From the NCBI GenBank assembly GCA_016125005.1, contig WGMQ01000042.1, positions 1-64,000 of the forward strand: DNA of 64,000 nt. Direction: 5' to 3'. The notes beneath the pieces were generated by a model, which saw nothing but the letters and a program-made list of their open reading frames with translations, did no database searches and was not told the DNA's origin. The position numbers and the translations under genes are program-made. Source of the stretch: a bacterium. GTDB taxonomy: Bacteria > Sumerlaeota > Sumerlaeia > SLMS01. Shown here in pieces: positions 1 through 7,561 of this stretch (within the stretch, counting starts at the first letter, position 1; each line of letters opens with the position of its first letter).

Positions 1-951
1 CGTTCCCAGGTTCGTCCAGACGCCGTTGTTGGCCTGCTGATTCACGTTAACCGTGGAGGAGCCACCGGTGTGGTAGACGATGTAGGGAGCGCTCGCGGCG
101 CGGTTGGTGCCAGCCGTCCAACGGGCGGCCACCGTGTAGCTGCCGGCGGAGGGAAGGCTGACTGTCCAGGTGGCGGCGTCGCTGATGGCTTCCGTCGCGC
201 GGTAGTGATAGTTGGAGCCGTAGTAGCCGGCCGTCGAGGTGCTGGCAAGCCAGCTGGCGCTAGCCGACCAGGCAGCGGTGCCGTTGTCGCCAATCACTTC
301 CACGACCGTCGTCGGGGTGTACTTGGCGAGGCCGTAGTGAACCTGAAGGCCCCACATCTCCGCCTTCGCGTGATTATCGCGGTTCGCGCTGCTGCCGAGG
401 TACACGCGGTCGCCGGTGTTGGTGATGAAGGCCATCTCGTGCAGTTCAGCGGGCATCGAGGTGTTCACGATCACGTAGAAGTTGGCGGTCTTGTTGCCGC
501 GGTTGGTGAGCGGCCACATGGCAACCGCCTCAGCCTGGACCTTGTTACGGAGGTCAGCGCCGGTGCCCGTGCTGGAAACGCTGTAGGTTTCGATACCGGT
601 GGCAGCCGTCGAGGCCGCCGCGTTGTTGTGGATCGACATGAAGCGAGCAGCGCTGTTGCTGTTCGCGTAGGTGGTGCGGGCGCTTAGGGAAACGTCGACG
701 TCCGACGTGCGAGTGCGAATCACCGACCAGGTACCGCCGCCGCCAGTCTGGGCCGTATCAAGATCAAGCCATGCCTTGAGCTTAACGGATGTATCGAGGA
801 CGTTGGCTTCTTCTTCCTGACCGCCACCGACGGCGCCGGGGTCGGAACCACCGTGACCCGGGTCGAGGCAGATCTTGGTCTGAGCGCTCGCCATGCCGGC
901 GAATGCGACGAATGCGGACAGGCCGAGTACCATCTGAAGAGACTTGCGCAT
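1..951 (-). CDS. N-acetylmuramoyl-L-alanine amidase (Amidase_3) with golvesin-like C-terminal domain, cut at window edge
   Basis: Zinc amidase that cleaves the peptide stem from MurNAc in peptidoglycan; exported. The ATG at 951 follows AAGGA with 9-base spacing. Residues 1-23 are a signal peptide ending ASA|Q. The Amidase_3 motifs are all present: DPGHGG with zinc His33, a Glu at 46-48, SIHNNA with zinc His108, and the catalytic Glu172 in ELHEMAFITN. From about residue 228 the sequence (ARWTAGTNRA, VNQQANNGVW) matches the golvesin C-terminal / cell-wall-binding type domain. 317 codons are open to base 1, so the C-terminus is missing. The Amidase_3 call is firm; the golvesin-like call is from remembered family pattern. 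Confidence 0.9.
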   Translation of the reverse strand, partial: MRKSLQMVLGLSAFVAFAGMASAQTKICLDPGHGGSDPGAVGGGQEEEANVLDTSVKLKAWLDLDTAQTGGGGTWSVIRTRTSDVDVSLSARTTYANSNSAARFMSIHNNAAASTAATGIETYSVSSTGTGADLRNKVQAEAVAMWPLTNRGNKTANFYVIVNTSMPAELHEMAFITNTGDRVYLGSSANRDNHAKAEMWGLQVHYGLAKYTPTTVVEVIGDNGTAAWSASASWLASTSTAGYYGSNYHYRATEAISDAATWTVSLPSAGSYTVAARWTAGTNRAASAPYIVYHTGGSSTVNVNQQANNGVWTNLGT

Positions 952-1281
952 GAAGGGTGATCCTTGTCGCGGAAATGTAACTACTTGGGGGTGGCACCGA
1001 GGATTGCCAAAGGCGCGCCATGTTGACGCACCAAGGGAATTCCCCCAAATTTGGGCCGAAATCCCGCCATTTTGCTTGGTTGGCATGGGAGTCAACGCCC
1101 CACAACCAATGGCAGGCACACATATCGCCGAGCATCTTCTAAGTCTAGTATTAAGAAAGACTTACGGCGGAACAACCCTCAGGTCGACTACAACTTTGGT
1201 CGTACCAGATGACAGGCGGGATATCACCCTAGATGACTGGTATGGGGTGACTTACGTTCTTAGTTGGAGCAAACACGCAAC
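952..1281. other. AT-richer intergenic region upstream of the amidase
   Basis: 330 bases between the amidase start and the BatA-like stop, both on the minus strand. It is visibly less G+C-rich than its surroundings and has no credible gene; short ORFs on both strands lack RBS and protein-like composition. It should hold the amidase promoter, but I see no convincing -35/-10 pair. It contains the 7-base inverted repeat listed separately and three copies of ACTTAC (1160, 1250, 1280), meaning unknown. Confidence 0.5.
1140..1164. promoter_or_regulatory. Short inverted repeat upstream of the amidase
   Basis: TAAGTCT at 1140-1146 and AGACTTA at 1158-1164 form a perfect 7-base inverted repeat with an 11-base AT-rich spacer, about 190 bases before the amidase start. 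It could be an operator or a chance hairpin; a 7-base arm is weak evidence. Confidence 0.2.
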
Positions 1282-3195
1282 TTACATATAGGTGCGGCGG
1301 CAATATATAAGCCACTCGAAACAGAAAATTAATAATCCGGCCAAAATTAGCCACGGCCAGAGTTCCTGCCGTCCTTCTACCGCTCCACGCTCCGCCTTGA
1401 TGGTCCGGCCACCAATCTCCAGAGAGGTCGCCGGGGCGATCTGTGATTCCAATTCCGACATGAGTCCAATAGCCAAAGCCTGCGCTTGGCCGACTCCGAA
1501 ATCCACCGAGTAGAACCCCTCCCGCGCCGTCTCCGTGAGGTACAACGTCCCCTGACTCTCGAGCGCGAAGCTGATCTTCTGCCCGGCGGGGGTGCTGACC
1601 TCCGCGATCTTGGCATCCCGCGGCGGCACGATCGGCACGGTCGAGCCGGTAGCCCATGCGGCCCGGCCAAGGCCCCGGCCTTGCCGCGACCAGCTCTCCA
1701 GCACGTTTCCCCAGAAGATCGGAAAGGAGACGTCCAGCGGCCAGTAGCTCTTCAGGATGTCGAAGCCCACCACGAGGAGCCTCCGCGAGTCGGTTTCCTG
1801 CACGGCAATGAGTGGCGTCTCGACGGACTCCACCAGAAGAACGGCATCCTTCGGGGCTGTGAATGGGATCGTCCGGGCGATGGCAAGGTTCTCGAAGGAG
1901 CAGAAGCGCGTGATCGGGTGGATCCGGCTCCAGTCCACCACCCGCGGATTCTTGATCGGCTCGCCGCTCGGGTCGAAACCAGTGCCCACCGGGGGGAGGG
2001 CATTCACGAAGATGAAGTTTCCCGGTCCGAGCGACTCCGGACTGTACGAATCGAAGATCACAATGTCGTAGCCATCGCGCAGGGTCCAGCCGTCGGGCGA
2101 GGCGACCTCGATGTTGGTCCGCGGGTCCACGGCGAGCGCCCGCTCAAGAAACGGGTTTCCCCGGGTGACGAGCTGAATCTTCAGTTCGGACCTCGGCTGG
2201 ATCACCACCGGAAGACTGTCGTCCATGGCCAGCGCGTCGCGATGAGAGGACAGGCGCACAGTCGCCGGGCCGCTGATCCCCTCGCCAACGGTGAACAGGA
2301 CCGAGCCGGTGCCGTCCGCAGGCAACGTCGCCCGCTTCAGGTCGAGCACATTGCCGCCCGCCTCCAGTTCCACATAGGCGGTCTTTTCCTCGGCGGATGC
2401 ATTGACCAGTCCCACGAAGACCTGTTGCTCGTACTGGCCGGTGAAGCTCTCGCGCAGGTCCACGCGCGTCAGGCCGATATTGTCGCGGGTCTCCCCCACT
2501 TGAACGAAGTCGATCTGCGGAACGTCAGCCAGGGCTGCTGCCGTGGGACCGAGGCCGCCGTCACTAATCAGGATCACGCGCGCGTCGGGGTTGGGCTCGA
2601 CCGTGTCCCCCTTGTTAACCATGGTGCGTTCTTGCAGGATGTAGCCCGCATCCTCGATATTCGTCTCGGTGTCCTGGGCCTTGGCCGAAAGGATCGCGGT
2701 CCGCAAAGCCCCCTTGTCCGTCGTCAGGGTTTGCAGCGGGAAAGTCTTCTCGGCAAAACCGATAATCATCATCTCGTCGCGGGCCGAGAAAGCGGAGAGG
2801 AGTCCATTGCCTCCGCTCATGTTCTCGACCGCCTTCAGCGCCAATTCCTTGCCCTTGTCCAAACGGGTCTGGCCGTTGGACTCGACGGTCTGCATCGAAG
2901 CAGAAAGGTCCAACAGGAGGATCAGTGTCTCGCCTTTCCCACCGGAGAAGTTCCCGACGGGGCGGGCCAGCCCGAGCACCAGCAGCAGCAAAGCCAGCAG
3001 TTGCAGCCACATCAGCAGATTGTTGCGCAGCCGCTGGAAGGGGGCGTTGGCCACCATGTCCTGAATGGAGCGGCGCCACAGCAGCGTCGAGGGCACGCGC
3101 TGGGGGCGGCGCTTGAGCTTGAGCATGTAGAGGACAACAATCACAGGGAGCAGAGACAAGCCAGCGAGCGCCAGCGGCGCGAGGAATGCGCTCAT
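1282..3195 (-). CDS. BatA-like VWA-domain membrane protein
   Basis: 637-residue membrane protein of the BatA/aerotolerance family. Hydrophobic segments lie near residues 3-24 and 58-78, giving the usual BatA N-terminus with the VPSTLLWRRS motif. A von Willebrand A domain follows with a complete MIDAS start DLSAS at 96-100, and a C-terminal membrane helix covers about 611-630. A long Ig/VWA-like periplasmic part lies between. The start ATG at 3195 overlaps the DUF58 stop as ATGA, so the two are translationally coupled. An in-frame upstream extension reaches 3291 but lies inside the DUF58 gene. The family usually works with a MoxR ATPase in envelope assembly or stress; here no moxR is adjacent. 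Confidence 0.85.
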   Translation of the reverse strand: MSAFLAPLALAGLSLLPVIVVLYMLKLKRRPQRVPSTLLWRRSIQDMVANAPFQRLRNNLLMWLQLLALLLLVLGLARPVGNFSGGKGETLILLLDLSASMQTVESNGQTRLDKGKELALKAVENMSGGNGLLSAFSARDEMMIIGFAEKTFPLQTLTTDKGALRTAILSAKAQDTETNIEDAGYILQERTMVNKGDTVEPNPDARVILISDGGLGPTAAALADVPQIDFVQVGETRDNIGLTRVDLRESFTGQYEQQVFVGLVNASAEEKTAYVELEAGGNVLDLKRATLPADGTGSVLFTVGEGISGPATVRLSSHRDALAMDDSLPVVIQPRSELKIQLVTRGNPFLERALAVDPRTNIEVASPDGWTLRDGYDIVIFDSYSPESLGPGNFIFVNALPPVGTGFDPSGEPIKNPRVVDWSRIHPITRFCSFENLAIARTIPFTAPKDAVLLVESVETPLIAVQETDSRRLLVVGFDILKSYWPLDVSFPIFWGNVLESWSRQGRGLGRAAWATGSTVPIVPPRDAKIAEVSTPAGQKISFALESQGTLYLTETAREGFYSVDFGVGQAQALAIGLMSELESQIAPATSLEIGGRTIKAERGAVEGRQELWPWLILAGLLIFCFEWLIYCRRTYM

Positions 3196-4085
3196 CGCAG
3201 CAATCCCTTCGAGCGCAGATAGCCGAGCAGCATCAGGTCGAGCCCCTGATCCGTGGTCGCAGGGAGATAGGTGATTCCGCGCGCCGTACACCAGTCACGG
3301 ATGCCGCTACAGAACGACTCAACCGTTTGGCGGTACTGTTTGATCAACGCCTCGGAGACGGTGATTTCCTGCGGCTCACCCGTCTCGGAATCGATCAGCT
3401 CCAGATGCCCGCCCATGGTCGGATTCCGTTCCTCCGGGCTGAGCAGATGGATGCAGTAAACCTCATAATTCCGCATGAAGAAGTACTTCAGCGCCTCCTC
3501 GTAGCCTTCTTCGTCGAGGAAATCCGTGATGAGGACCACGATGCCGGACTGGGTGCAGCGGGTGACGAAGTCCCGGACCGCCGCTCCGAGGCTGGTGCGG
3601 TCGGCGACCTCCAGGCGGGAGAGACTGGCGAGGACCTTGGGGAGTTGGCCCTTGCCGCGGGCAGGACGGAAGACCTCCCGGCCGCGAACATCGAAGGCCG
3701 TGACGCCAACCTTCTCCTGATTCCTAAGCGCAATATACGAGAGGGCCGCTGCGACGCGGCGCGCATACTCGAACTTGGTCATCGGCGCGCCAAAGTCCAT
3801 GCTGGCCGATGTGTCCACGATCACGTAGAAGGCCAGGTCCTCTTCCTCGAGGAAGAGCTTGATGAAGAGCCGCTCAAGACGCGCGAAGATATTCCAGTCG
3901 ATGAAGCGGGTGTCGTCGCCGCGTACATAGTCGCGGTAATCGGCAAAGTCGATGGACACGCCCTTCTTGCGCGAGCGACGCTCCCCTTTCTGCGAGCCGC
4001 GGAAGACGCGGTGGGTTAGTACCTCGAGCGCATCGAGGCGCGCCATCAGGGCCGGATCAAGCAGCGACTTCGGATCAACAGGCAA
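3192..4085 (-). CDS. DUF58 domain protein (MoxR-associated VWA-like)
   Basis: DUF58 protein of 297 residues. The family signature DYRDYVRGDD (49-58) followed by RFIDW is present, then a VWA-like DTSAS metal site at 91-95. The chosen start is TTG at 4085, which has GGGGGAGAG six bases upstream and gives the family-typical beginning (PVDPKSLLDPALMARLDALE). A GTG at 4121 in frame is the alternative but has no RBS. The protein overlaps the BatA-like gene by four bases and probably acts with it. The usual upstream moxR is absent: the next gene upstream is the divergent rplJ. Confidence 0.85.
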   Translation of the reverse strand: MPVDPKSLLDPALMARLDALEVLTHRVFRGSQKGERRSRKKGVSIDFADYRDYVRGDDTRFIDWNIFARLERLFIKLFLEEEDLAFYVIVDTSASMDFGAPMTKFEYARRVAAALSYIALRNQEKVGVTAFDVRGREVFRPARGKGQLPKVLASLSRLEVADRTSLGAAVRDFVTRCTQSGIVVLITDFLDEEGYEEALKYFFMRNYEVYCIHLLSPEERNPTMGGHLELIDSETGEPQEITVSEALIKQYRQTVESFCSGIRDWCTARGITYLPATTDQGLDLMLLGYLRSKGLLR

Positions 4086-4446
4086 TCGGGACTCTCCCCC
4101 GCCGCGGTTGCAGTGGGCCACATCTAGTCATGGCCCCGAGGGAAGGCAATCGGCAAACAATCAATTTCGGCGTCCGGCAGCGCGCCATGGATTGTCCTCC
4201 CAGTCGAAGGCTGACCGAGCAATCGCCGACGTCGGTTCGTCGATTTCCCTTGCTTCGGGGTCGCTGTGGTGCAGGCTCACCGGCGCTTCGGACTTGGTTC
4301 CGGAGCATATTCGCCCTTAGTGGCCATAGACAGCGGGAATCCCCACACGGGGACGTAAGTGGCATCAAGGCCGTCCTGCCGAGGTCCGAGGTTTCGCAAC
4401 GTCGAAAGACGATCCACGTTCATCCGATTCCGGTCTGGCGTGTGTC
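4086..4446. other. Divergent intergenic region, rplJ promoter and leader side
   Basis: About 360 bases between the DUF58 start and the rplJ leader hairpin. No protein gene is supported. It must carry the promoter for rplJ-rplL and, in the other direction, the DUF58-batA pair. I could not pick a clear -35/-10. The rplJ-proximal part shows small GC-rich hairpins such as CCCC-ACAC-GGGG near 4351 and may be transcribed leader. Confidence 0.45.
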
Positions 4447-4500
4447 CCTTTCCTTGTGCGTTCCCGGCCGATGTCGAAATGCCGGGGCAACAAGGAAAGG
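4447..4500 (+). promoter_or_regulatory. L10-leader-like hairpin reaching the rplJ Shine-Dalgarno
   Basis: CCTTTCCTTGT (4447-4457) pairs perfectly with ACAAGGAAAGG (4490-4500) over 11 bases. Inside it CCCGGC (4463-4468) pairs with GCCGGG (4481-4486). The two helices are separated by an asymmetric 5/3 internal loop. The 3' arm runs directly into AGGAGG at the rplJ RBS (start 4513). L10(L12)4 is known to repress its own mRNA by binding a kink-turn-type leader. Position and shape fit such a leader, but the kink-turn itself is an inference. Confidence 0.6.
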
Positions 4501-4512
4501 AGGTGAATCAAC

Positions 4513-5088
4513 ATGGCAAAACTCGGACGTGAAGCAAGCAAGCGCATTGGTCGTGCCCCCAAAGAGGCAATGATCGGTGAGCTGGTCAACATCCTCACGG
4601 GCAAGCCGGGCTACGTCCTTTGTGACAACAAGGGTCTGACGCTCGCGCAGGCGACGAAGTTCCGCAAGACGGCTCGCGAGAACAAGGTGGCCATCAAGGT
4701 CATCAAGAACAAGCTGCTGGCGATCGCTCTGGATCGCGCCGGTCTCGATTCTTCCAAGGTCAAGCACCTGCTGAAGGGCGAGACGGTGATCGCGATCGGT
4801 CTCGAGGACCCGGTCTCCCCCGCCAAGGTGGTGGTCGAGTTCGCGAAGAACAACGAGAAGCTGGTGATCAAGGGTGGTTACCTCGATGGCAGCGCCCTGA
4901 CCGCCGCTGCGGTTGACGGTCTGTCGAAGCTCCCCAGCAAGGAAGAGCTGCTGGTGCGTTTCCTCTCGAGCATCAACTCCCCGATCCAGAACCTGGTCGT
5001 GGCGCTCAACAATGCCGTCGGCAAGCCGGTCTATATGCTCGACGCCATCCGTCGTCAGAAGGAAGAGGGCGGCGCAAGCGCAGCCTAA
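4513..5088 (+). CDS. rplJ: 50S ribosomal protein L10
   Basis: Base of the ribosomal stalk; binds 23S rRNA and L7/L12 dimers. 191 residues, slightly longer than the usual 165-175. It has the L10 core (FRKTARENKVAIKVIKNKLL, LLKGETVIAIG), the GGYLDGS segment and a C-terminal helix that would carry L12. The start has a very strong GGAGGTG RBS within the leader structure described at 4447. It is followed after 75 bases by rplL. Neither rplK/rplA upstream nor rpoB/rpoC downstream is present, unlike the common bacterial order. Confidence 0.97.
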   Translation: MAKLGREASKRIGRAPKEAMIGELVNILTGKPGYVLCDNKGLTLAQATKFRKTARENKVAIKVIKNKLLAIALDRAGLDSSKVKHLLKGETVIAIGLEDPVSPAKVVVEFAKNNEKLVIKGGYLDGSALTAAAVDGLSKLPSKEELLVRFLSSINSPIQNLVVALNNAVGKPVYMLDAIRRQKEEGGASAA

Positions 5089-5163
5089 GTATCGCCCGCT
5101 AGTCTCGCTTGCGAGCTGCGGAAACCCCTGACCCACCCAACACAAAAAAAGGAGTGTCCGATC

Positions 5164-5541
5164 ATGGCCCTGTCCAATGCGGAAATCATCGAAGCACTGA
5201 AGAGCAAGACCCTGCTCGAGATCGCCGAGCTCGTTAAGCTCGCCGAAGAGACCTTTGGCGTCAGCGCCGCCCCCGTGGCCGTCGCTGGTGGCGCTGCCCC
5301 CGCCGCAGCCGCCGCTCCCGTCGAGGAGAAGACCGAGTTCACCGTCATCCTGAAGGATGCCGGCGCCGACAAGATCAAGGTCATCAAGGAAGTCCGCGCC
5401 ATCACCAACCTCGGCCTCAAGGAAGCCAAGGACCTGGTCGAAGGCGCCCCGAAGGAAGTCGCCAAGGACGTTTCCAAGGACGACGCCGCCAAGTTCAAGA
5501 AGCAGCTCGAGGCCGTCGGCGCGGTTGTCGAAGTCAAGTAA
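5164..5541 (+). CDS. rplL: 50S ribosomal protein L7/L12
   Basis: Stalk protein that recruits translation GTPases. 125 residues with the complete plan: an N-terminal dimerisation helix ([20 protein letters not shown]), an Ala/Pro hinge near 38-50, and the globular C-terminal domain containing [20 protein letters not shown] and [19 protein letters not shown] precedes the ATG. It forms an operon with rplJ and ends at a strong terminator 29 bases after the stop, so transcription probably does not continue into the next gene. Confidence 0.97.
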   Translation: MALSNAEIIEALKSKTLLEIAELVKLAEETFGVSAAPVAVAGGAAPAAAAAPVEEKTEFTVILKDAGADKIKVIKEVRAITNLGLKEAKDLVEGAPKEVAKDVSKDDAAKFKKQLEAVGAVVEVK

Positions 5542-5569
5542 TCGACTACTCGCACAATCTGCGGTCCAA

Positions 5570-5613
5570 GAGAGGCTCCCGGCTCACGTCGGGAGCCTCT
5601 CTCACTTTTATTT
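5570..5613 (+). terminator. Rho-independent terminator after rplL
   Basis: Perfect 12-base stem: GAGAGGCTCCCG (5570-5581) with CGGGAGCCTCTC (5590-5601), 8-base loop, followed by TCACTTTTATTTC. It closes the rplJ-rplL unit. Confidence 0.9.
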
Positions 5614-5749
5614 CGGTCCATTTTTCTCGCCACACAGTTCTCACTTTACTTTAGCGCAAACTGTATGGCCTCTGAAGTGCCAACCAATAACCGGGTTGCC
5701 GTTTTTCGCCTCGGCGTAAACGACACCACTCAAGAAGGAAGGACCAGAC

Positions 5750-6535
5750 ATGAGACTGGCCCGGATTTCCCGCATGACGATGGTTTGGACCGCCTGCGCC
5801 GTTGTGGCCGGCGCGATCACCACTGCACCCGCCGCCATTTGGCTCGGATCGCAGAACTGCCTCCGCCTCGGTCAAAATCACCCGACCGGTGCTGACCAGA
5901 CGAACAAGAAGAACCAGCTCAAGGCCAACTTTGCCGCCAACAACATGAGCCTCCTCCAGGAGGTCATGGTCACCTCGGAGGTCGCCAATGTGAAGCCCTC
6001 CGGTTACTACACCAAGGTCTCCGGCCTCAAGGGCACCTCCTCCTACAGCGAGGCCTATGGCTTCGTCTACAACGCGACGGTTTCGGGCGGAATCGTCGAC
6101 TACAGCAGCAGCAGCTTCTCCCGTCCTCCCTCAGGCCTCCTGACCTGGAGCGGTACCGCGTACTTTTGGGCGGTCAACTACCACGCGGCGTTTGATGCCA
6201 CCCCCAACGCGACGGAGATCCAGCTCCTCAACGGCGTCTACACTTACTACAAGGGCCGTTCCAGCGTGAACAGCGTCATCATCGCCGGTGACTTCAACCG
6301 CACGGCCACATCCAGCTACTTCAACAATCTGAAGAACGCTGGCTGCAGCAGCATCTCCCCCAACTCCGCCACCTCACTGAACTCATCGGGTGGCTACGCC
6401 AACCCCTACGACCACTTCGCGTGGAATCCCAGCCTCACCTCCATCACGGGCACCTATCGTGAAGAGAACGAGCCCGTCTATTGGCGCAACAACGTCTCCG
6501 ACCACGTTGGCGTCTACGCCCGCGTGATCTACTAA
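5750..6535 (+). CDS. Secreted endonuclease/exonuclease/phosphatase (DNase I-like) family protein
   Basis: 261 residues, with an N-terminal signal peptide (hydrophobic about 9-28). The fold's catalytic motifs are in order: LLQEVM (metal-binding Glu), FSRPP, IIAGDFN (Asp/Asn pair), YDHF, and SDHVGVYA near the C-terminus. Members are Mg-dependent phosphodiesterases acting on DNA, phospholipid or phosphate esters; the substrate cannot be read here. RBS AAGGAAGGA lies upstream. It sits alone between two terminators, so it is its own transcription unit. Confidence 0.85.
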   Translation: MRLARISRMTMVWTACAVVAGAITTAPAAIWLGSQNCLRLGQNHPTGADQTNKKNQLKANFAANNMSLLQEVMVTSEVANVKPSGYYTKVSGLKGTSSYSEAYGFVYNATVSGGIVDYSSSSFSRPPSGLLTWSGTAYFWAVNYHAAFDATPNATEIQLLNGVYTYYKGRSSVNSVIIAGDFNRTATSSYFNNLKNAGCSSISPNSATSLNSSGGYANPYDHFAWNPSLTSITGTYREENEPVYWRNNVSDHVGVYARVIY

Positions 6536-6554
6536 GCAACGGATCGATCCGCCC

Positions 6555-6600
6555 CTTGCGGGAGGGCACGCGCCCATTGCGTGCCTTCCCGCAAGTTCCC
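6555..6600 (+). terminator. Terminator after the secreted nuclease/phosphatase gene
   Basis: 17-base stem, CTTGCGGGAGGGCACGC (6555-6571) with GCGTGCCTTCCCGCAAG (6579-6595), one G-U pair and a 7-base loop; the tail TTCCC is only moderately U-rich. It lies 20 bases after the stop and overlaps a possible upstream GTG (6581) of the next gene, which argues against that start. Confidence 0.75.
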
Positions 6601-6604
6601 TCTC

Positions 6605-7561
6605 ATGATACGACTTTTCCTCTCTGCCGCCATGTTGGCCCTGCTTTCCCCCCTGACTGCCGCTGACACGGTGACGTCGGGCACCATGAGCATGGGGCAG
6701 CGATTTCACGATCCTTTCCTCGACAACCCCATGACCACCGGGCCCGAGATGGTGCACATTTCCGCCCAGCGATTCGTCATGGGCAGTTCCCTTGATGCTC
6801 CCGGATTCAAGGCCGACGAACGGCGCCATCCGGTCGAGCTCTCCCCCTACTCCATCGGTGTCTTCGAGGTCACCAATGCCGAGTACTGTGAATTCCTAAA
6901 CGAGCGCGGCAACCAGGTCGACGGCGGCATCCGTTGGCTGCTGACGGATCGTACGGCGACATGCCTGATCCGCGAAGAGCAGAGGCGCTTCGTGCCCGTG
7001 GAGGATGCTGCAGAGCGACCCGTCGTCGCGGTGTCGTGGAATGGCGCCAATGCGTTTTGCGACTGGCTGACCATCAAGACCGGTGCGCGCTATCGCCTCC
7101 CGACGGAGGCCGAATGGGAATGCGCGGCCCGTGCGGGAACCTCAACGATCTGGCCCTGGGGCGACCGGTTCGATGGGACAAGGCTGCAATGGCGCGAGTC
7201 GCCCGTGCCCGGCACCACCGTCCCCGTTGGCAGTTATCCGCCCAACCCCTGGGGCCTCCACGACATGTTCGGAAATGTGTGGGAGTTCGTCGCCGACTGC
7301 GTCGAGGAAGACTTCTACTCCCGTTCGCCGACGAAGGACCCAGTGCTCTATGTGGCCAAGTGCCGGACCCCGGGGATTCGCGGCGGCAGCTTTGCCGACG
7401 GGCCGGAGTATTGTCGCCCCGGCCATCGCATCAATACTTGGTGGTGGGGCGAGTACGAAGGGATCGGCTTCCGCGTGGCGCGCGAAGAAACGCCGTCGCG
7501 CTGGTATCGCCGCCGACAACTTGACCGTGGCAGCGCCGCAGCAGGAGAGTCCAAGCCGTGA
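6605..7561 (+). CDS. Secreted formylglycine-generating-enzyme-like (SUMF1/FGE-sulfatase) protein
   Basis: About 318 residues with a signal peptide (MIRLFLSAAMLALLSPLTAA). The FGE-sulfatase domain is clear: RFVMGSS, GVFEVTNAEYCEFLN, VVAVSWNGANAFCDWL, YRLPTEAEWECAARAG, NPWGLHDMFGNVWEFV, RGGSFADGPEYCRPGHR and GIGFRVARE. True FGEs oxidise a sulfatase cysteine; many family members only bind or do other chemistry, and no sulfatase gene is nearby. I start at ATG 6605 because the GTG at 6581 lies in the preceding terminator; no good RBS is visible for either. The stop overlaps the next start as GTGA. Confidence 0.85.
   Translation: MIRLFLSAAMLALLSPLTAADTVTSGTMSMGQRFHDPFLDNPMTTGPEMVHISAQRFVMGSSLDAPGFKADERRHPVELSPYSIGVFEVTNAEYCEFLNERGNQVDGGIRWLLTDRTATCLIREEQRRFVPVEDAAERPVVAVSWNGANAFCDWLTIKTGARYRLPTEAEWECAARAGTSTIWPWGDRFDGTRLQWRESPVPGTTVPVGSYPPNPWGLHDMFGNVWEFVADCVEEDFYSRSPTKDPVLYVAKCRTPGIRGGSFADGPEYCRPGHRINTWWWGEYEGIGFRVAREETPSRWYRRRQLDRGSAAAGESKP

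Noticed and set aside
782-1291. Short ORFs on both strands in the gap before the amidase
   Set aside because: No RBS, no protein-like composition, and they overlap the amidase start region.
1486-3222. 578-codon plus-strand frame opposite the BatA-like gene
   Set aside because: The VWA motifs and the ATGA coupling establish the minus-strand gene; the plus frame is a shadow.
6581-6604. Upstream GTG start for the FGE-like gene
   Set aside because: It lies inside the strong hairpin that terminates the preceding gene; the ATG at 6605 gives a proper signal peptide.
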